From Owenia fusiformis (taxonomy: Eukaryota; Annelida; Polychaeta; Sabellida; Oweniidae): 64,000 nucleotides of DNA. The notes under the pieces are model-generated. The model was given only the letters and a program-made list of their open reading frames with translations. It was not told the origin of the DNA and searched no databases. A program made the translations under genes and the position numbers. The stretch's first letter is position 1. Each line of letters begins with the position of its first letter. The stretch spans positions 22,121,564-22,185,563 of the forward strand of contig CAIIXF020000007.1 of the NCBI GenBank assembly GCA_903813345.2, given 5' to 3'. This document shows, piece by piece, positions 44,601 to 55,914 of the stretch.

Positions 44601-47600
44601 AAATGTAAATTTGCCATTTGTTAGAGACGCCAACTGCTAAACTCCAACCACCGAATACCATCCACACAAAAGTTGTCACAACTTCTGGTGGTTCATAAAA
44701 ACTCAAGTTATTCTATTCAAATTGTTTCGTAATCATATATTGTTTGAATATCCCAGATGCCAGGATAAAGCACCAAAAGTTAAAAGACTCTATATAGCTG
44801 GTGACCGTAATACATCTGATATGAATAAACAGTCCCTATGATCAACTGAAGTAACAATATATAAATTCCAAAACATACAGACTCTTAATATAAATACTGA
44901 ACTATTACATCATAATTATATCAATTCACTAATTAAAAAAACATAATTAGATATCTTAATTAATTAAATGAATCTTCTACCTGCTTTAACAGGTGATGTA
45001 TTAATTAAGGAAGAGTAATTAAAATCTCATTAATGAAGGTGACAAGTTGATTAATGATATCCCTGGAGAACATATTATCATGTTTTCATAGAATGACACT
45101 GTCATTGTCACATCCTCAACTATTTCTGTTCAAACATTTTTATTATGCTCCCATACTACCTAAACCAAGTTGTAAAAGACAGCTAAACCATGAAACTGTA
45201 GATAGTACTTAGGTACTTTTAAGTACATTTTAAATACCTAGTATATCTCCCCCTGGATAGACCACAAAATTAATGATATTTTCATTATAACTTTTTATTA
45301 TGATTTTGTTATAGTATCAGACTGTGCATGCCTATCATTGATGAATTTCATAATTGTTTGTGAAACAATAGAATCTATTTTTATACAATATCATGTTTTG
45401 CTGAGAATGTGACTTTAATGACATGTATTATAGGCCTATAACCTTGGACCTAGGTCACTGTACATCATCATTCCATTTGTGACCATTTTTCTAATATCTT
45501 AACCCAAGCTGACACATGTATCATACGTTCAGAACTTCATATACTTCATGCTGTTATGTAACAAATGGGTCCATGTGTTTTGGAGATGTGTATATAAGGA
45601 GGGTCTTGATGTTAGGAAATCATTGTTCACCGATCATCAACACAACCAAAGATGCTGAGCGCACTTATCTTGGCTGCTTGCCTTACTGCTGTACTTGCTG
45701 AGGGATACGGATGTAAGTACATTCATAGATTTATTTGGATTCAATCAATCATTTATTTTTATGTCATTAATTTCTTTTGTTGTCTACCTAGTTGTTCATA
45801 TTTATTATTTCATTTCAATTTCATCTATTTGATTCTATTTATTTATTATTTCTTTCAATTTCACCTACTTGCTTCTATTTATTTATTATTCCATTTCAAT
45901 TTCATCTATTTGCTTCTATTTATTTATTATTCCATTCCATTTCAATTTATTTATTTGTTTCTAAGCAACACATCATATGAGAAAGTAACTTAAATCTAGT
46001 TGCATCATAAATATTGCATGCTGTTTTTCTACTAATTCTAATTCACTCATTTGAGGATTGCACTTATTTTACACATTGATCATTTTATGAAAATGGTACA
46101 ATTCAGCAACATGAACTCCCATCAAACATCTTCAAATTCAAAAACTTGATTATATTGTATTAGCCACTGTCATTAGTACAATGAAATCAACTTATTTTTT
46201 CTAAATTTTTACATTTGGAATTGTTAATAGTATCTAACAATCAGGTAATTAAAGCTAAGTTAATACTTTCCTGTGGGATGAACTTGAAGCTCTATAGATC
46301 GAACTTGAAGCTCTATAGATCAAACTTGCAGCTCTATAGATCAAACTTGAAGCTCTATAGATTGAACTTGAAGCTCTATAGATCGAACTTGAAGCTCTAT
46401 AGATCGAACTTGAAGCTCTATAGATCTTATACATTTAGCAGTACCCACAACCATAAAGGCACACGTATGAAAAACCAAAACACATAGGAATCTAAAAACA
46501 TGTTATGAGCTAGCAAATGAGACAAATGCAGTAAATTTCAACAATTTATTTTCCAGCCCGATGCTTTGATTGCAACTATGCCCCATCAGGCTACAGTCAC
46601 CAGGCTGACTACTGGAAGCGATCCACCACAGCTGGCTATGAAGGATGTGCCCTATCAAACTACAACGACGCTGACAGCCTTGACAAATGGTCATGCAGCT
46701 CAGGAACATGTTTCATCCGTAGAGACAAGAACGGAAGTTAGTAATTTTTGAATAAAAAAAGTTGCCAAAAGTTACCATATGCTACAACACCATAATCAAT
46801 ATTGGGCAAAGTTTTCTTTAAGTGGTTATATCATACAGAACACCTGTTAATGAAAACGTTCACACAAGGCATCAATCTGTTGAAACAATTATTCAAAATA
46901 TCACAAACCATGGAAAACATACGTACTATTTCACATTAGATATGATCTAATATAAATTTCCAACACACTATAATAAATAACTGAAAAATGATGTATTAAT
47001 GGAGGATTTGATTACTTTCAGTTGTGTACAGAGGTTGTGCCAACAAAGAGAACCTTCCCCTTGGTGTCAACCCTTACAGCAACTGCCAGTACGTTAACGG
47101 AGCCCAGTGGTATTTCTGCAAGGGAGATCTCTGCAACAAGGGACAGATTGGAAGCCACGGACTCTGTGACTACAAACCCTCATACCGATCCCACAGCTAC
47201 AGTAAGTGTCTCTGTTGTTTCTATGGAAACCAAATGATGTAACAATAAAAGATCAAAGGCATTAAAGCACTTCTTTTAGATGTTGTAATTAAAAGAGTTT
47301 TTACAATTATCTTCCATTGACATGGGCAAATCATACTGGACAGAACGTATTGTGTTTTGTTTCTTCTCCAGACCCATGTGACGGCAAATGCTACGGCAAC
47401 CCCAGTGGACTCTTCAAGGACAACTACAACCCATATGGTTTCATCCAGTGTGGATGTGACTTCAAATATGACACCTACAGCAAGACCAGAAAGGCCTGTA
47501 TCTGCTGCAAGCCCCTCCACGTCAAATGCCCCAAGGGAACAGCTTTCAACGACTACGCCAAGGTCTGTGACACTGCAAGCTACTCTGCCCCACATGCTGC

Positions 47601-50600
47601 CCCTGCCTACCATGCCCCTGCCTACCCAAGCCATTAAACAATCAACCGAGCACCTCCATTTTGTTTATTTTATTGTAATTTTGTTTGTTTGTCTCAATAA
47701 ACATGTCTTTTTGTTAGCATATTTGCTGTATTATGTTCAGTTACATTATAAAAGTAATTTGCATATGTGACGAAAGACTTATAGTAAAACAGTGTATTGA
47801 AAACTGGAATTCATTGAAAATCAAAGCAATTTTCAAGAACTTTTGCTCCCTAATCCTTGAGTGGCAATATGTAGACAAAGTGGAAATTTTTAACCATTTC
47901 TGTCAATACTAAACTCAAAATCTGTTTTACAGTTACAGATTCTGCTCAATTCTTCAACACATACTCAATCATTTTAAATGTTTTCATTTTTATGAAACAA
48001 ACAGCAACCTCAAGTAATTCAATTTAAGAGATTTAGAACTCATAAGGAACAAATCTCAAGTTATAACACTCTCAGACACAGTGTAAAATAGTTTAACTCA
48101 TTTGTGACTTGTGTTGATATCAAAGTTTGCAATTTTATACATTTTAATATATTTCATACATTTTAATATATAGCTATTGGTTATCTGTGCTAGCTGACAA
48201 AAACATCCCAATTGGTTTTTAACACTTGGGAGCTATATGAAACGAATGTTAAAGTTAACTCGGACACTTATCCAAACTAGCGCAAAGTTCAAGCTAACTT
48301 AAGTTTAATTTGAATCAATGTATTCAATTCACTTGGATAATAGACACAAAGCTGGACATGATAGTGCATATACACACACATAAAATAAATCTATATTTGT
48401 TCACATTAAGTTTTAACGAAAACAAAAAGTTACCTTTTCGGCATATTCAGTGGCCATTTGTTGAATCTCCGCTGACTGCATACCAACTAAGGACCCTACT
48501 GCACTTGCTGTTAGTCTACCCTATAAGCAAAAAGATAAGTTATAAGTTAAAATCATGATAACATTAAAGAATGAAGGTTCCAGGCAGTGATCTGTGTACT
48601 GGTCAACACTGCTGCACAAGTAACATATTATTATACAACTACAGTATTCTGGGTAATGAGTTTAACAGGTTAATGAAATGTTATCAAGTATTTCACTTCC
48701 TGATTTAATTAGTTTTTGCCATTCAGTGTTAAATTTTATCACCATATCATCATCATATTTATTGATTGTTTTACAATTCATCTTTCACGACATATTTTAT
48801 TTGTTTTAGTTCAAAAAGTGATTAGCTCTCCAAATTGCTATCTTAGAGTTCTGTTCCAACTATAAACAAAAATAAAATAACCAACATTTGATGCAGGACT
48901 TTGTCTGTGTTCTTCCTTTCAAAACTATTTCCATATGTGCCATCCAGAATCTAAATTGCCAGTGTTAGTTTAAAAAGCATGAGCGAACTTAACATACTGT
49001 ACTCCCAGTATTTTTTGTGTGCGATTAAGTTTCGCACTTTTTGAGAATGTGGTAAAATCACGAAAATTAATCTACGCAAAATGTCAATTAAATCCCCGGG
49101 ATTTGTGAAATTTTTCATTACCTGAGACTCCATTGCATTTTGTGTTATGTAAAATGTTTGTCAAGTGTTTTTAGTAGATAAATGGGATACTAACTAACAA
49201 TGTCTGTTATTAGATCAAATAAACCAAAAAATTACGATTTAATAGAGGTTAAGGTGCAGCGTGTCGTTGACCAAGAAGACATAGTATTAGGTGTACTTAG
49301 TGAAATTTGCGAAATTTAATAGCCGCAATATCGTGTTTTCTCAAAATTCGCGAAATTAAAACTCGCAAAATTAACTGGGAGTACAGCAGATATCTTGTAT
49401 TACAAGCTTCTAAAAACCAAACACACTAAAAACTATATAATAACATATATCTCTACACCCCACATCTGAGCACTATTAAACTAGCTCATGTAGTCAAATG
49501 ATATGAAGCAAGATAAGAAGCATTTCAAGATCAGTTAAAGGAAGCAGTCTAAAACGAACATTATCTCCTCTATTTCTAAGATGAAACCTTACAATTATGT
49601 ATTGCATTAAGGCCAGGATAAATAAATACATGTTTAACAATTAGCCATTGAATACTTCTGTTTAAGATGAATGGATAAAACCATTAAAACAAAAAAAATA
49701 AAGAAATAAAAAGGAAACATTGATTCACTCACCCCAATGTTGTCATGCAAAACAAGTGCATGTTCAAGGACTTGAGTCAATGTTTCTTTCAAAAGTACTG
49801 CCATATAATTTTACCAGGATTGGAAACAGGAATCCCATGAAAAAAGTTACCTTTTTTATTTCCCTATTCTCGCCTTATTTAGCTCATCTTGGTGACTTGA
49901 ACTTGCACAGCTATATTAACAAGAGTCCTATAGTATCCTATTACTCAAAATTATAACTGTAATTGAATCTATTAGCCTCAGTTGACTGTTTCTTGTTGAC
50001 TGGTAAGATCCAGTCAGAGTTTTTGTAAATCAGTCTATACAATGACCAATCAAATAGCAAGATGTGATCAATCACAAGCACAGGTTTTCCAAGAGTTGAC
50101 CAACGATGCCTGATTATAAAGAAGTGATCAAGTAACCTTCTGCCAAAGCGCTGGCTGCTTGTTTCCAATCCTGGTAAAATTATATGGCAGTAAGTTTCGA
50201 AAGAAACGTTGACTCAAGTCCGTGAACATGAATATAAAACAAAGCTTCATTTCCATATCAATTCATAAAAACTAAAATGTCAGTCTAACATCATATTTAT
50301 TCACCCTGGCCTATGGCATCCACATGGTCAATCAAAAGCATACAGAAAATATGTGAAGTTGAAAACAAAAAACAAAGAGCCACACCCAGTTCTAGTATAG
50401 TACCTCACCTTCAAACGTCCCTTTAAGAATGAAATTTGAAAATATATTAATACAATGTACATTGTTTAAAGATCCACTGTCGTTTAAATGGACATTACTT
50501 GATCACAGAGAGAAATACCGACACAATATCCAAAATATATAACATTAAGTTCAAGACAATACATGTGCATATGTTATGTGCGAAACATGTTTTAAAGTTA

Positions 50601-53600
50601 TTTGTATTGATCTCTATTGAATTTAACGAAAATAAATGGAAAATTGTACCTCATGGTCTCCAGTTGCAGACATTCCGCTCATCAAAGCATTGATTCGTCG
50701 CTAAAATCAAACACAATCTTATTCATTGTTATTATTCATTTCCAATTTGTATCGTAAATTACTTGTTTCGTTATTACTATAAATGAAATATTCGTAGAAA
50801 AGCTGCATTAAAAAAAAATTGCGTTAACATTTATATTGAAATTCCTTTGAACCAAAATGAGACTGAAAATGAAATGTATGGGAAACATGACTTGGATTCA
50901 ATGGTGTGCAAATTGCGAGTTAATGTACCTCTTCTTCTGCCTCTAGCTCTTCTTGTGTCTTTTCTTCCTCCCCCAGACCAGCAGCAACAGCCTTTTTCTT
51001 GGCTGCTACATCATCCTCCCTGTCACTTTTTGTTTCTTTTGCTGTACCATATTTTCTATAAAAACATATCGTACAAAATTTTGATTAATATTGATGGATC
51101 AGTTAGGAACAGGTGAGTAATAAATAGAATGCTTGTAAGCACATGCTGACAAAATGCTCCATAAAAACGCAATCAGAATAGATTTCGGTTAAAAATAAGA
51201 AATTTTGCAATTGCATTACCCTACAATAATTTAGCGATGCACTCATATCAGAATTAGTGATGTCTTTCATATTTTAAAGGGTGTCTCAAAATAAATTATA
51301 CCCAAGACAAATCATAGAATAGAGTGATGAGCTAATAGACAATCTAATTATCACAAACATCAAAAAAGTTGGACACATCATCCATTTTTTCATGTATGGT
51401 GTCCCCCCCCATAAAAAAGCTAATCAAGCTGAAAATCAGCATTTCTTAACAATTTGGTTTAAATCTGAAAATCTCATCAAAGATAATCCACAGATTGAGT
51501 GTAGTTTTAAAATAGGCCTAACCTTCCATACTCTAAGAGAGTGGTCTGTACTCTGGTTGCTTCATCCTTGATTTTGTGCATGTCATGACGTTTATATTTC
51601 CGCTGTGGCTTGTATACATCCTGGAGTATAGAATACAAACATGAATTTAACCAAATAAACTAGAACAGCTATATAAAAGATGGCGCATTAGTCCATGTAC
51701 CAGAAGAACTAGTTCTTCCAACTTTCAAATTTACAATTTTAATATTTGACTTGTGAATACAAAATGTCCATAACTAGTCTAAAAATATTGAACATCCTCC
51801 TAAGCAGGTGTTCAGTATTTATACCTCCTTCTTCCCCCCTGCTATATCCAATTTGGAAGCGCCCGATTGAACTGAATCATGCAAATAATTGCAGACACTC
51901 CAAGTGCCACATTTACATGTTTTTATCATGGCATTATTCAAAATATTAAATTGTAAATAATACATAATAAGCCATCACCTTGACTTCCTTAACAGAAACC
52001 ATCGCTGTATCTTTTAAAGCATTAAATGCATCATCTTCAGGTGTGCTATGAAACTTGTTGAACTGTGACACAGAGAATGCTCTTATATAATCACCCATCT
52101 CTTCCTTTGTCTCTATGGCACGTTTAACCAACCACTACAATAAAATTAAATTTAATAATTAAATTGCCCCTAATGTTGTAAAACTTTAGCAATCAGCAGA
52201 TTGTGTTTATCCATGTTATTATTAGAAATAAATTGATAACATGAAAAAAAAAATAATACAATAAAATATGTAATAGGGTTAAATTTGTCATGATACTGTT
52301 ACAGAAATAGCCTGTTTTCACTCTATTTTTTCAATTAATGAGAATGAATAAGTAAAATATGTAACATTCAATGTGATACTCATACAAAGGATGATTAGTT
52401 CATAACAAAGGGATTCATTGGTTGACTGTTCAAAGATAACCTACCTGTACAACTGGAAAGATGTGAATGAAATCAAGACCCTGGATCTGATGAGGCTCTA
52501 TCCTGTGAGGACACTTCATCTTTGGAAGAACAGCAACAATCTTCTCAGTGAGGGCACTGGAAAAAGATGACTTTGCTTAGAGCAAATAACTATATGGGTA
52601 TCAGAAAAAATATTTTATTCAATGTTCTGTAAGGCCATATTGCAATGAAAACTTTTCAGAGAAACCTATCGATGAACTTTTAACTAGATCTATCTATACA
52701 ATTTTTACAGAACCAAGTACAAACTACACATGATAGCAGTATCTACCAAAAAACAAAAAAAATGAGATACATAATCCTGCATATAAGAAAGAAACATCAT
52801 ATAGATCTGAATATAAACATCGGCACTAAGCTACAGCTTTGCATTTACATTTTCTGTCCAATGGTAGAGTTCTCCTGGAATAGCAGGTCCACATCAAGAT
52901 CAAAGTTACATGTTGTGATACACCATGTCATGCCACCCACAACCTGAAGAGAATAACAAAAATCCAAACAATAAATTCAACAATTAATCAAAGGTTTAGA
53001 TAACTTATCCACATTTCACCAGATTATAGCACCTGTGAAAGATTTTGATATAACAATTTGCAAAGGCGATGAAGATTTATGAGCTAAGGCTACTCAAGAA
53101 ACTGATAAATCATCAACAACAAATTATCCATTTTTTCAAATTCCTTTTTTCACCCATGAAATACAAAAAATTACTTTTGCTTCCAAGGAAATTCAAAATG
53201 AGGTGGCATTACCAAATCAGTTGCATTTTGTATTTAAATGAATCAACTGATTTTGGGTGAGTTATAGTAAAAAATAATCATTTAGATAATATTCCTTCAG
53301 CTGCTTACCTAGATCTGAAGTAATGCTTAGCCATGAATAACAAATCTTAAAAAACATATCAAGTTCTGACTTGTTTTTCTGTGCATACCTTATCAAAGGG
53401 AGAAAGTCCCTTTATCCTCGCCCTAAAGTATCCTGCAGCCAGTAGCAGTTCAATAGTCTCAGTAAGCTTAACATTCTGTTCCTCATCTTCTCTCGTCTCA
53501 ACCTTAAAACAGAAACTGGCTCATCAAAATCATAAAAATGCTCTTCTAAACTCAGAACTATCCTATACTTGTCTAGATAATCAATACAAATGATGTCTTA

Positions 53601-54312
53601 CTCCTAGATGTCATGAATGATTCAATAATGACATGCAACATGCTCTTTGCTGTATTCAAGAAAATGCTAGAGGAGCAATCCTCTTTACTTGTGGGTATGT
53701 ACCCAGGGAAGCTGGGGGTAAACAAAAAAATGAAGCACTTCAATTTTAGCACATGCGCGAAAAGTTCTAGAAATGAGAATATAAAATGACAGACATTTTA
53801 TTTTAATTCAGGGGTCATATTCAGCTCAACAAGAGTGAAAAAAGTATCTGGGGATATAAAGGTATGTTCATGTCGATTTATGACGCAAATGTCCTATGTC
53901 GAAGTGACATCGACGATTCCGACAAATGATCAAAGCTCTAAAACTAAACCCCAAAGAGTTTTTTTAAATAGAGTCTATACCTGTATACTGTAGAGTATTT
54001 ATGAGGGTGATGACTTACTTCCCGTGCATGATATAAAGGATTTAGATCTAGATCATAAAAAAATAATCTTCAGTGCAGTGAAGAACTTCTTGAATCAGCA
54101 GAAATTTTTCAAAAATCAAAAAAATGGGCTTGCAAAATTTTTACTTGTCATTACTGGCATATTCATAGGAATCTGATGATGAAATGATTTCAAAATGTAC
54201 TTGCATGAATACAGATATACATTACCTCTCTTTCATGACCCTCTTCGTCATATACAGCCATATATTTGGAACCAGAACGGCCCCTTCCTGCAAATACACT
54301 CCCAGTTGCCAT
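38689..54312 (-). CDS. CCDC93: CCDC93, CCC/Commander complex subunit
   Basis: Partner of CCDC22 in the CCC complex, which works with retriever and WASH on endosomes to recycle membrane proteins. Nineteen coding exons join in frame, giving 627 residues (human 631). In gene order: 54226-54312, 53389-53502, 52849-52943, 52445-52556, 51979-52134, 51523-51620, 50929-51055, 50650-50700, 48434-48520, 43374-43490, 43101-43237, 42664-42745, 42035-42181, 41564-41672, 40805-40887, 40432-40469, 40060-40144, 39614-39727, 38689-38733. The N-terminal NN-CH-type domain, about residues 30-190, has [60 protein letters not shown] and TLLEYGR follow. Residues about 310-613 are coiled coil, with [54 protein letters not shown] and [11 protein letters not shown]. 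The final exon ends [12 protein letters not shown], like the human C-terminus. Every exon is bounded by GT/AG. Intron 9 hosts a gene on the other strand. Confidence 0.95.
41160..41285 (+). repeat. Fragment of the ATGGC/GGACAGAC repeat
   Basis: Contains AAGGCCACCATTTTCAAAAT, a GTACGGACAGACAG tract and CCTCCGAACTCTGTTCAATG, the 3' edge of the dispersed family, in a CCDC93 intron. Confidence 0.6.
44570..44700 (-). repeat. Dispersed ~120-bp repeat, copy 3
   Basis: Recognised by 'GCCATTTGTTAGAGACGCC', 'AATACCATCCACACAAAAG' and 'TTGTCACAACTTCTGGTGG', matching the inverted copy at 20450-20585. Confidence 0.6.
45588..45630 (+). promoter_or_regulatory. TATA-type core promoter of the nested gene
   Basis: GTATATAAGGAGG places a strong TATA box at about 45590-45597. 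Transcription would be expected about 25-30 bases on, near TCATTGTTCACCG (45620-45632). That leaves a 5' UTR of roughly 25-30 bases before ATG at 45652. A TATA-box core contrasts with the TATA-less shared promoter of the host gene and suggests regulated, tissue-specific expression. Confidence 0.7.
45652..47637 (+). CDS. Nested secreted Ly6-like + chitin-binding-like protein
   Basis: Four exons (45652-45712, 46557-46736, 47022-47201, 47372-47637) give 228 residues; all three introns are phase 1, the pattern of exon-shuffled extracellular modules. A signal peptide ([12 protein letters not shown], cleavage after about residue 16) predicts secretion. Residues 22-119 resemble a three-finger Ly6/uPAR domain: RCFDC at the start, ten cysteines, [13 protein letters not shown] and a closing DLCN. 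Residues 142-212 have nine cysteines and end in a peritrophin-like [14 protein letters not shown], suggesting chitin binding. The tail is Ala/Pro/Tyr/His-rich ([14 protein letters not shown]). AATAAA at 47696-47701 is a likely poly(A) signal. No named family was recognised as a whole. A role in cuticle, shell matrix, mucus or mucosal defence is possible but unproven. It lies in intron 9 of CCDC93 on the opposite strand. Confidence 0.88.
45790..45965 (+). repeat. ~54-bp tandem repeat in intron 1 of the nested gene
   Basis: Three diverged copies of a T-rich unit containing 'TTCTATTTATTTATTATTCC' and 'TTTCAATTTCATCTATTTG'. It creates chance open frames running on from exon 1. Confidence 0.75.
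46280..46426 (+). repeat. 21-bp tandem repeat, seven copies
   Basis: The unit is approximately GAACTTGAAGCTCTATAGAT plus C, seven copies end to end (147 bases) with few substitutions, in intron 1 of the nested gene. The length is a multiple of three and it translates to repeated NLKLYRS, but it is intronic (no splice sites bracket it). Confidence 0.9.
47702..48433. other. 3' flank of the nested gene, no features
   Basis: AT-rich sequence between the nested gene's poly(A) signal and CCDC93 exon 9. Confidence 0.5.
48997..49386. mobile_element. 390-bp MITE, CTGTACTCCCAGT ends
   Basis: CTGTACTCCCAGT at 48997-49009 is matched by ACTGGGAGTACAG at 49374-49386. The arms continue with TTTCGC/GCGAAA words (TTCGCACTTT, AATTCGCGAAATT). 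Non-coding; in CCDC93 intron 8. Confidence 0.75.
49759..50230. mobile_element. ~470-bp foldback element
   Basis: Arms of about 75 bases are inverted copies (GGACTTGAGTCAATGTTTCT; CCATATAATTTTACCAGGAT; GGATTGGAAACA). The outer edges are CATGTTCA and TGAACATG. Non-coding; in CCDC93 intron 8, about 400 bases from exon 8. Confidence 0.8.
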
Positions 54313-54480
54313 TTTTACCAAGGTTAAAGTTGAAGGACGTTTCAAAAGCACGTGACAACTTTTGACCTATGACCTTTATGATAGAGCTCATATTTTGCCA
54401 CGTGACTAATTTATTGTTCTCTCATTGGCCAACTATCCGTCATCCGAGTCGAATGATCACCCGAGAGTCTGTAAACGGAA
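54313..54480. promoter_or_regulatory. Bidirectional CCDC93-INSIG promoter
   Basis: Only 240 bases separate the CCDC93 ATG (54312, minus) from the INSIG exon 1 donor (54552, plus). The stretch has two CACGTGAC E-boxes (CACGTG at 54349-54354 and 54399-54404, 50 bases apart). Between them is TGACCTATGACCT (54363-54375), on the minus strand a perfect DR1 (AGGTCA-1-AGGTCA). An ATTGG (inverted CCAAT) lies at about 54424 and an ETS-like CGGAAG at about 54476. There is no TATA box. DR1 sites bind HNF4 or RXR heterodimers; CACGTG binds bHLH-Zip factors including SREBP and MITF/TFE. Binding here is inferred. Confidence 0.7.
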
Positions 54481-54552
54481 GAGCTGTGTATTTTGTTCTG
54501 TTTTAGGTCACTTTCCTTCTTTTAGTACAGATAGTGCCATCGCTTTTATCAG
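54470..54552 (+). other. INSIG non-coding exon 1 (5' UTR)
   Basis: Ends at TTTATCAG followed by the strong donor GTGAGTAA at 54553. There is no ATG in frame with the next exon. The upstream boundary is set by analogy with the compact promoter; the true start site could be tens of bases either way. Joins the acceptor at 58900/58901 across a 4.3-kb intron. Confidence 0.6.
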
Positions 54553-55029
54553 GTGAGTAAATTCATTATTGTATAATATGACTTATGATTCAATTTGATC
54601 TAAATTACTGATTGATTTCGTAAATTGCCTGAAGAATGGGTTATTTTTCATTTGACTTTTTCATTTTTTTATGATTTTTTCCTAAAATTATTTCCCGGCC
54701 TAAATATTTTGAATTTTATATGAAAATTCGTACCTGGTTTATGAAAGTTAGGATAAAATCAAGCTTCACAAACGGGAAATAGCCTTACAGTCGAACATTT
54801 GATCAGGCCCGGCCAGGATTTGCCAAGGGGGCATTCCAGAGGGGTTCACATAGAGTCAGTACGTCTATTTCCAAACACCCCCATCAAAAAATGTAGTTAG
54901 CTTGGCTGTACTGCACATCTATGCTATGATTCTATATATATTATGTGTATAATCCACTGTAGAATGCATTTGCAGAAAAAATTACGAAAAATTGTAAAAA
55001 ATATCTGGGTTATTCCATTTTTACTACAA

Positions 55030-55914
55030 GGTATTTTAGGGGGGTAATTCCGAACAGGAGTTTTTTTGGGGGGTAAATCCGAACACTTGCATGGGGGTAA
55101 TTCCAAACACTTAACTTAAACTTAATTGTTTTAATTATTAGATTGATGGTATATCATTATATGATACCTTTAACTTATGATACTGGATCCTGTCACCCCT
55201 GCATATCAAGAAACTAGGGCTGCCATCATTAGTCGGAACGTCGACTTGTCAGTCAAAATGCAAGTTCGACAACGAAGTCGACAAAATTCCCGTCATGTCG
55301 ACAGCAAACGATATCAATACTTACTTGAAAATATCCAAATGGCCCCAATACATTTCAATACACATTTCAACGTGTTATGTGCGCGTATTCTGCGGAAATA
55401 TTGTTCACATTCATTTCATTTTCAAAAAATAAATTCACCCGGAAGTTCCCTTCATGACTTCTCTTCTCTCTTGCGAGACGTTGTACGAGATTTCGCCCGA
55501 GCAGTCGAAATAAATCCCGGTCGAAACATTGCAGGTATTTGTCCCATTTTCGTCTATAATATTCTATTAACTTGGCATTTAGTAACAATATTAGGCAATT
55601 ACATACCAATATGAATATAAGTTATATGAAGCTTTTCCCCGATAGTGTATAAAGTGTGTTAATGAACCAGATAAAAATGTCAACATAAATAATTTTTCTT
55701 TTTTTCCCGATGATTTTTTCTCCCTGGAAAGTTCGATTGTCGACAATATTTTCGACAGCAGAGTTCGACTGTCGACACTGACATTTGAGTTCGATGGCAG
55801 CCCTACAAGAAACCCAAATTTAAATAATTTATTACTGACATCTATTTATTTAAACGCACAGAGTTTGTGGGGGTAATTCCAAACACTAGCATGGGGGTAA
55901 TTCCGAACACCTAA
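55030..55914 (+). repeat. GGGGGTAATTCCAAACAC direct repeat modules
   Basis: Modules of about 25-30 bases at 55034-55110 and 55866-55912. Both groups are followed by a similar unrelated stretch ('GATTGATGGTATATCATTAT' versus 'GATTGTTGGTATACATCATT'). So a larger unit is duplicated about 820 bases apart, with the hAT-like element between the copies. Confidence 0.65.
55215..55805. mobile_element. hAT-like MITE (591 bp), TAGGGCTGCCATC ends
   Basis: A perfect 8-bp target duplication, CAAGAAAC at 55207-55214 and 55806-55813. The ends TAGGGCTGCCATC and GATGGCAGCCCTA are perfect inverted repeats of the hAT type (TAGGG-TG-CA). Subterminal regions are rich in GTCGAC and TTCGAC words on both strands. 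The long open frame at 55177-55614 crosses the boundary of the element and is chance. Confidence 0.92.

Larger units (their letters stand above)
43491..48433 (-). other. CCDC93 intron 9 (4.9 kb), host of a nested gene
   Basis: The longest CCDC93 intron. It separates the N-terminal and linker exons from the exons that code the long coiled coil. The plus-strand secreted-protein gene lies entirely inside it. A copy of the ~120-bp dispersed repeat lies at about 44570-44700. Confidence 0.85.

Noticed and set aside
45652-45993. Unspliced 113-codon reading of nested gene exon 1
   Set aside because: Runs past a good GTAAGT donor into a T-rich tandem repeat. The spliced version continues in frame into cysteine-rich exons.
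46280-46426. CRISPR-like array
   Set aside because: Units are contiguous without unique spacers and the window is animal DNA; it is a minisatellite.
47221-47634. 137-codon minus-strand frame
   Set aside because: Antisense shadow of nested gene exon 4, which has the splice sites, cysteines and stop of the real gene.
51280-51500. Possible further Tc1/mariner-like MITE starting GGGTGTCTCAAAATAAA
   Set aside because: Only one end resembles a terminus; no matching inverted end or TA pair was found.
55177-55614. 145-codon open frame, longest single frame near INSIG
   Set aside because: Starts outside and runs into the hAT-like MITE, crossing its target duplication; no family similarity.
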